Positions 43,582 to 47,231 of a DNA stretch of 47,231 nucleotides are shown in pieces. Below the pieces are notes generated by a model. That model made no database searches. It saw only the letters and a list, made by a program, of their open reading frames with translations, and was not told the DNA's origin. The stretch spans positions 4,488 through 51,718 of the forward strand of contig DHIV01000103.1 of the NCBI GenBank assembly GCA_002403995.1. The letters run 5' to 3'. The first letter of the stretch is position 1; each line of letters opens with the position of its first letter. Position numbers and translations under genes: made by a program. This DNA is from Gallionella sp. UBA4737 (lineage in GTDB: Bacteria > Pseudomonadota > Gammaproteobacteria > Burkholderiales > Gallionellaceae).

Positions 43582-45753
43582 ATGCTATCGAAAATAAATA
43601 ATCCCTTGTTGGACTTTTCCGGCCTCCCGCGCTTCGCGGAGATCAAACCCGAACACGTCGCTCCCGCGATCGAACAGTTGCTGGCCGAGAACCGCGCGCT
43701 GATCGCGCGTCTGCTGTCGGACACTGCTCCGCCCACCTGGGATGCCTTCGTGCTGCCGATGGAAGATGCCAACGAGCGCTTGTCGCGCGCGTGGGGACCG
43801 GTCGGCCATTTGAACGCAGTGATGAACAGCCCCGAATTGCGCGAGGTGTATAACGCGACACTGCCGAAGATCACCCAGTATTACGCCGAGCTGGGGCAGA
43901 ACCTCGCGCTGTTCGTCAAATTCAAGGCATTGCACAACAGCCCTGAATTCGCGGGCTTGAGTGCGGCGCGCAAGAAGATCATCGAGAACGAGCTGCGCGA
44001 TTTCCGTCTCGGCGGCGCGGAGTTGCCGGACTCACAGAAAGCGCGCTACCTGGAGATACAGGAACGCCAGTCTGAATTGTCATCGCGTTTTTCCGACAAC
44101 CTGCTCGATGCGACCAACGACTACACGCTGGTCATCGAGAACAAGGATGAACTGAGCGGCTTGCCGGATGACGTGCTGCAGGCGGCCCAAGAAGCTGCCC
44201 AGCAAGCAGCCCAAGCGACAAATAAAGATGGCTGGCTGTTCACACTGAAGGCCCCGTCCTATATGCCGGTCATGCAATACGCCGACAATCGCGCGTTGCG
44301 TGAAAAGATGTATCGGGCTTCCGGTACGCGGGCCAGCGAGTTCGGCAAACCGGAATGGGATAACACCAAGCTGATGGAAGAGATCGTCAAGCTGCGCGGC
44401 GAGGAGGCCAGGATGCTGGGCTTCGCCAATTACGGCGAATTGTCGCTGGAAAGCAAGATGGCGAACTCGCCGCAGCAAGTGATCGAGTTCATGCGCGAGC
44501 TGGCGCAACGCGCGCGGCCCTTCGCGGAAAAAGACCTGGCCGAGCTGCGCGAATTCGCGCACAGCGAACTCGGCATAGATGATCTGCAATCCTGGGATGT
44601 GGGCTATGCCAGCGAAAAGCTGCGCGAACAACGCTATGCATTCTCCGACCAGGAAGTAAAACAATATTTCCCCGAAGATGCCGTGCTGCCAGGCATGTTC
44701 AAACTGGTCGAGACGCTGTATGGCTTGCAAATCAAGGCAGCCAGCGCACCGGTGTGGCATGACGACGTGCGTTTCTTCGACATCCGCAATCAGCAAAATC
44801 AACTGGTCGGCCAGTTCTATCTCGACCTGTATGCCCGCAACAGCAAGCGCGGCGGGGCGTGGATGGACGACGTGATCACGCGCCGCCGTCTGAAAAAGGG
44901 AATTCAGACACCGGTTGCGTATCTGAACTGCAATTTCTCTCCACCGGTTGGGGGTGCGGCTGCGAGCAGTGAGCAGGGCCCCGCGCAGCGGGATGTGAAC
45001 GTCCGCGAGTCTGCCGCTAAGCCTGCCACAGTCGCGGATGATGTTGTTGCTTCACATTCTGGCAGGCGCCCAGCGCTCTTTACCCACGACGAAGTCATCA
45101 CGTTGTTCCACGAATTCGGTCACGGCCTGCATCATCTGCTCACAGAAGTCGAAGACCTCGGCGTGTCCGGCATCAATGGGGTGGAATGGGACGCGGTTGA
45201 ATTGCCCAGCCAGTTCATGGAAAATTTCTGCTGGGAGTGGGATGTGGTGCGCGGCATGACAAGACAATCGGATACCGGCGAGCCGTTGCCGCGCGTGCTG
45301 TTCGACAAGATGCTGGCCGCAAAGAATTTCCAGAGCGGGTTACAAACATTGCGGCAGATCGAGTTCTCGCTGTTCGATATGCTGATGCACAGCAACTTCG
45401 AGGCGGGCGGCGGCAAGTCGATATTGCAATTGCTCGACGAAGTGCGCGCCGAGGTGGCGGTGCTGATCCCGCCCGCGTTCCAGCGTTTTCCTCATAGCTT
45501 TTCACACATTTTTTCCGGCGGCTATGCGGCGGGTTATTACAGCTACAAATGGGCGGAGGTGCTGTCTGCCGATGCCTACAGCCTGTTCGAGGAAAACGGC
45601 GTGCTGAATCCCGATGTCGGCGCGCGCTTCCGCAGCGAGATACTGGCGATGGGCGGCAGCCGCGGCGCGATGCAATCTTTCACCGCATTCCGGGGCCGCG
45701 AACCCAGCATAGACGCGCTGTTGCGGCATAATGGGCTGCTCGAAAATGCTTAA
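43582..45753 (+). CDS. prlC: Oligopeptidase A (M3 zinc metallopeptidase), with internal insertion
   Basis: PrlC degrades short peptides, such as cleaved signal peptides, in the cytoplasm. The zinc site is HEFGH at residues 510-514, with the third ligand in the segment following SGINGVEWDAVELPSQFMENF. The protein is 723 residues, about 40 above E. coli OpdA (680). The extra is residues 459-495, between NFSPPVGG and RPALFTHDEV, which are directly joined in relatives. The insertion is 15 residues before the catalytic HEFGH. Otherwise the sequence is regular and the enzyme is probably functional if the loop is tolerated. It follows pyrC' after a 157-bp gap. Confidence 0.94.
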   Translation: MLSKINNPLLDFSGLPRFAEIKPEHVAPAIEQLLAENRALIARLLSDTAPPTWDAFVLPMEDANERLSRAWGPVGHLNAVMNSPELREVYNATLPKITQYYAELGQNLALFVKFKALHNSPEFAGLSAARKKIIENELRDFRLGGAELPDSQKARYLEIQERQSELSSRFSDNLLDATNDYTLVIENKDELSGLPDDVLQAAQEAAQQAAQATNKDGWLFTLKAPSYMPVMQYADNRALREKMYRASGTRASEFGKPEWDNTKLMEEIVKLRGEEARMLGFANYGELSLESKMANSPQQVIEFMRELAQRARPFAEKDLAELREFAHSELGIDDLQSWDVGYASEKLREQRYAFSDQEVKQYFPEDAVLPGMFKLVETLYGLQIKAASAPVWHDDVRFFDIRNQQNQLVGQFYLDLYARNSKRGGAWMDDVITRRRLKKGIQTPVAYLNCNFSPPVGGAAASSEQGPAQRDVNVRESAAKPATVADDVVASHSGRRPALFTHDEVITLFHEFGHGLHHLLTEVEDLGVSGINGVEWDAVELPSQFMENFCWEWDVVRGMTRQSDTGEPLPRVLFDKMLAAKNFQSGLQTLRQIEFSLFDMLMHSNFEAGGGKSILQLLDEVRAEVAVLIPPAFQRFPHSFSHIFSGGYAAGYYSYKWAEVLSADAYSLFEENGVLNPDVGARFRSEILAMGGSRGAMQSFTAFRGREPSIDALLRHNGLLENA
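44956..45067 (+). repeat. In-frame inserted segment with nested inverted repeats inside prlC
   Basis: About 111 bp (37 codons) not present in related oligopeptidase A genes. It contains at least three exact inverted repeats: 45021-45028 with 45060-45067 (8 bp), 45002-45008 with 45032-45038 (7 bp) and 44993-44999 with 45051-45057 (7 bp). The frame is open throughout. The sequence differs from the ybeY/ribD element. Confidence 0.65.
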
Positions 45754-45762
45754 GGAGGCGAA

Positions 45763-46344
45763 ATGAAACACATCGTTTTGCTGCTGGCTTGTCTGGCCAG
45801 CATGTCTGTAAGCGTTCAGGCAGGCGAGCTATACCGCTGGGTGGATTCCTCGGGCAAGGTTTATTACGGAGATGTGCTGCCGGCAGGCGCGATGCAGGTT
45901 GAAGTCAAGAAATTTCCCAAAGACACCACGTCAAACGAATATCTGCCCTACGAAACGTTGCGCGCGCAACAGAATTTTCCGGTTACCCTGTACGTCGGTG
46001 ATGGATGCGGCGAGCCCTGTACTCATGCTCGCGGCTTGCTGAACAAGCGCGGAGTGCCGTTCAGTGAAAAAGTGCTCAAAACCAAAAGCGAGATCGATGC
46101 ATTCCAGAAACTGTCTGGGAGCACCAGTGCACCCACTTTGCAGGTTGGCAAGACTTACCTCAACGGATTTCTGGAATCAGCCTGGAATAACGAGCTTGAC
46201 ATCGCAGGCTATCCTAAGACCGCAAGCTATCGTCAACGTATCGCGCAGCCAGAGCCATCAAACCCTGAAGCGCCGGAAACTCCGCCTGCCGAAGGTCAGT
46301 CTTCCGAAGATCAGACAAGCCCCCCCGAACCAGCCGAGCAATGA
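45763..46344 (+). CDS. Secreted DUF4124 and glutaredoxin-like protein
   Basis: A 193-residue exported protein with a signal peptide (1-20) and a DUF4124-type segment (about 21-55, beginning GELYRWVDSSGKVYYGD). A glutaredoxin-like domain (about 70-150) follows, with the cysteine pair in GDGCGEPCTHARGLL and a likely cis-proline in SAPTLQVGKTYLNGF. The tail is rich in Pro and Glu. The CxxxC spacing (CGEPC) is longer than the usual CxxC, so disulfide chemistry is plausible but not certain. The periplasm is the predicted site. It overlaps xthA by 4 bp and follows prlC by 9 bp. Confidence 0.82.
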   Translation: MKHIVLLLACLASMSVSVQAGELYRWVDSSGKVYYGDVLPAGAMQVEVKKFPKDTTSNEYLPYETLRAQQNFPVTLYVGDGCGEPCTHARGLLNKRGVPFSEKVLKTKSEIDAFQKLSGSTSAPTLQVGKTYLNGFLESAWNNELDIAGYPKTASYRQRIAQPEPSNPEAPETPPAEGQSSEDQTSPPEPAEQ

Positions 46345-47102
46345 AGCTGGCGACCTGGAACGTCAACTCGCTGAAAGTGCGCCTGCCGCATGTGCTGGAT
46401 TGGCTCGCCGCGAATCCGGTCGATATTCTGTGTCTGCAGGAAACCAAACAGCAGGACGAGGATTTTCCGCATGCAGCATCGCAGGCGGCGGGTTATCACA
46501 GCATATTCAGCGGGCAGAAGACCTATAACGGCGTGGCGATCCTGAGCCGCGCACCAGCCAAGGATGTGCAGCACGGCATCCCCGATCATGACGACGACCA
46601 GAAGCGCGTCATCGCCGCCACCTTTGGCGATATCCGGGTTGTGAATGTTTATGTTCCGAACGGGCAGTCCGTCGATTCCGACAAGTATTACTACAAGCTG
46701 GGCTGGCTCGACAAGCTGCGCAACTGGCTGAAGGAAGAGCTGACGCGCTACCCGAAGCTGGTGGTGTTGGGCGATTACAACATCGCGCCGGAAGACCGCG
46801 ACGTGCATGACCCGGTACTCTGGCAGGGCAACGTGCTGGTCAGCGAAGCCGAGCGCATCCACTTCCAGAACCTGATCAAGCTCGGCCTGCACGACAGCTT
46901 CCGCCTGTTCGAGCAGGCGGAAAAATCTTTCACCTGGTGGGACTACCGGATGATGGCGTTCCGCCGCAACCACGGGTTGCGCATCGACCACATCCTGATC
47001 AGCGAGCCGCTGGTGGCGCAATGCAAAAGCTGCGTGATCGACAGGGCGCCGAGGAAATTGGAGCGGCCTTCGGATCATGTGCCGGTGGTGGTGGATCTGT
47101 AG
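46341..47102 (+). CDS. xthA: Exodeoxyribonuclease III
   Basis: XthA is the AP endonuclease and 3'-exonuclease of base excision repair. The 253-residue protein shows the endonuclease/exonuclease/phosphatase fold motifs: WNVNSLKVRL at the start, CLQETKQQDEDFP with the metal Glu, VVLGDYNIAPEDRDVHDP, TWWDYR, and the catalytic pair in LRIDHILIS and RPSDHVPVV. The length is normal. Its start lies in the stop of the preceding gene. Confidence 0.96.
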   Translation: MKLATWNVNSLKVRLPHVLDWLAANPVDILCLQETKQQDEDFPHAASQAAGYHSIFSGQKTYNGVAILSRAPAKDVQHGIPDHDDDQKRVIAATFGDIRVVNVYVPNGQSVDSDKYYYKLGWLDKLRNWLKEELTRYPKLVVLGDYNIAPEDRDVHDPVLWQGNVLVSEAERIHFQNLIKLGLHDSFRLFEQAEKSFTWWDYRMMAFRRNHGLRIDHILISEPLVAQCKSCVIDRAPRKLERPSDHVPVVVDL

Positions 47103-47122
47103 GGGCGCGATTCATCGCGCCC
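47103..47122. repeat. Palindrome immediately after xthA
   Basis: GGGCGCGAT (47103-47111), two bases, ATCGCGCCC (47114-47122): a perfect 9-bp inverted repeat directly after the xthA stop. It may act in transcript termination or 3'-end protection; no T-run follows. Confidence 0.6.
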
Positions 47123-47142
47123 TCCGCCAAATAAGCGCGTAG

Positions 47143-47174
47143 GTTGGGTTAGCAGTTTCATCGCGTAACCCAAC
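47143..47174. repeat. Intergenic inverted repeat GTTGGGTTA / TAACCCAAC
   Basis: Perfect 9-bp arms (47143-47151 and 47166-47174) with a 14-base spacer. The sequence resembles short repeats with TTGGGTTACGC-like ends that occur in many bacterial genomes; only one copy is present in the window. Confidence 0.55.
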
Positions 47175-47196
47175 ATCAAGTCAACTTCGCCGGGGG

Positions 47197-47231
47197 TAGC
47201 CCGGCAACTAGTCACTTTCTTTTGCTTCGCC
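47197..47231. repeat. Probable start of a dispersed palindrome cut by the window end
   Basis: The last 20 bases, with CACTTTCTTTTGCTTCGCC, look like one arm and the loop of a common intergenic palindrome whose other arm (AAAAGAAAGTG) would lie just beyond the window. This is recognition from memory of similar repeats; the second arm is not visible. Confidence 0.35.

Overview
The window looks like a chromosomal segment of a betaproteobacterium, most likely in the Nitrosomonadales and plausibly Gallionellaceae. That placement is inferred from gene order and protein style (birA-coaX-SPOR, nrdR-ribD-ribE-ribBX-ribH-nusB-thiL-pgpA, yqgE-ruvX-pyrB-pyrC', a RegB/RegA redox pair), not from a database search. 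Most of it is dense housekeeping DNA. Many neighbouring genes overlap by 4 bp (ATGA), which indicates translationally coupled operons. I see no insertion sequence, prophage, CRISPR array or rRNA.

Layout. 1-8036 (+): the 3' part of a malic enzyme gene, a small helical protein, a patatin-like lipase, birA, coaX, a SPOR protein, a CAT-anticodon tRNA, miaB, ybeY and corC. 8215-13794: a signalling and envelope block with a cNMP-binding/EAL protein (+), then on the minus strand an RluF-type pseudouridine synthase, RegB/RegA, a TlpA-like thioredoxin and a beta-barrel protein with a CxxC at its mature N terminus. 13970-20176 (+): lnt, ccmI and an NtrB/NtrC-type two-component pair. 20190-21863 (-): glnS. 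22037-25651 (+): a TPR protein, an L,D-transpeptidase sharing the same C-terminal NTF2-like domain, a cyclophilin and lpxH. 25666-33452 (-): a long operon running glyA, nrdR, ribD, ribE, ribBX, ribH, nusB, thiL, pgpA and a secreted nuclease. 33850-36510 (+): cheR-cheD-cheB, convergent with a minus-strand porin, small substrate-binding protein and chemoreceptor cluster (36556-39965). 40171-47102 (+): yqgE, ruvX, pyrB, pyrC', prlC, a DUF4124/glutaredoxin-like protein and xthA. The window ends in a cluster of short intergenic palindromic repeats.

The most unusual signal is a set of in-frame insertions of about 31-37 codons, rich in inverted repeats, inside four otherwise normal housekeeping genes: birA, ybeY, ribD and prlC. 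The ybeY and ribD insertions are recognisably the same 93-bp element. They have the same length, similar sequence and the same two-hairpin layout with compensatory stem changes, yet they are translated in different reading frames. This resembles the protein-coding palindromic elements described in Rickettsia and Wolbachia, and is the strongest candidate here for something undescribed. Other points of interest are a 7-bp tandem repeat directly upstream of nrdR, a dihydroorotase homologue lacking its metal-binding HxH, a RibBA protein lacking the GTP cyclohydrolase II zinc cysteines, a cyclophilin gene with a possible second internal start, and a porin/binding-protein/chemoreceptor operon.
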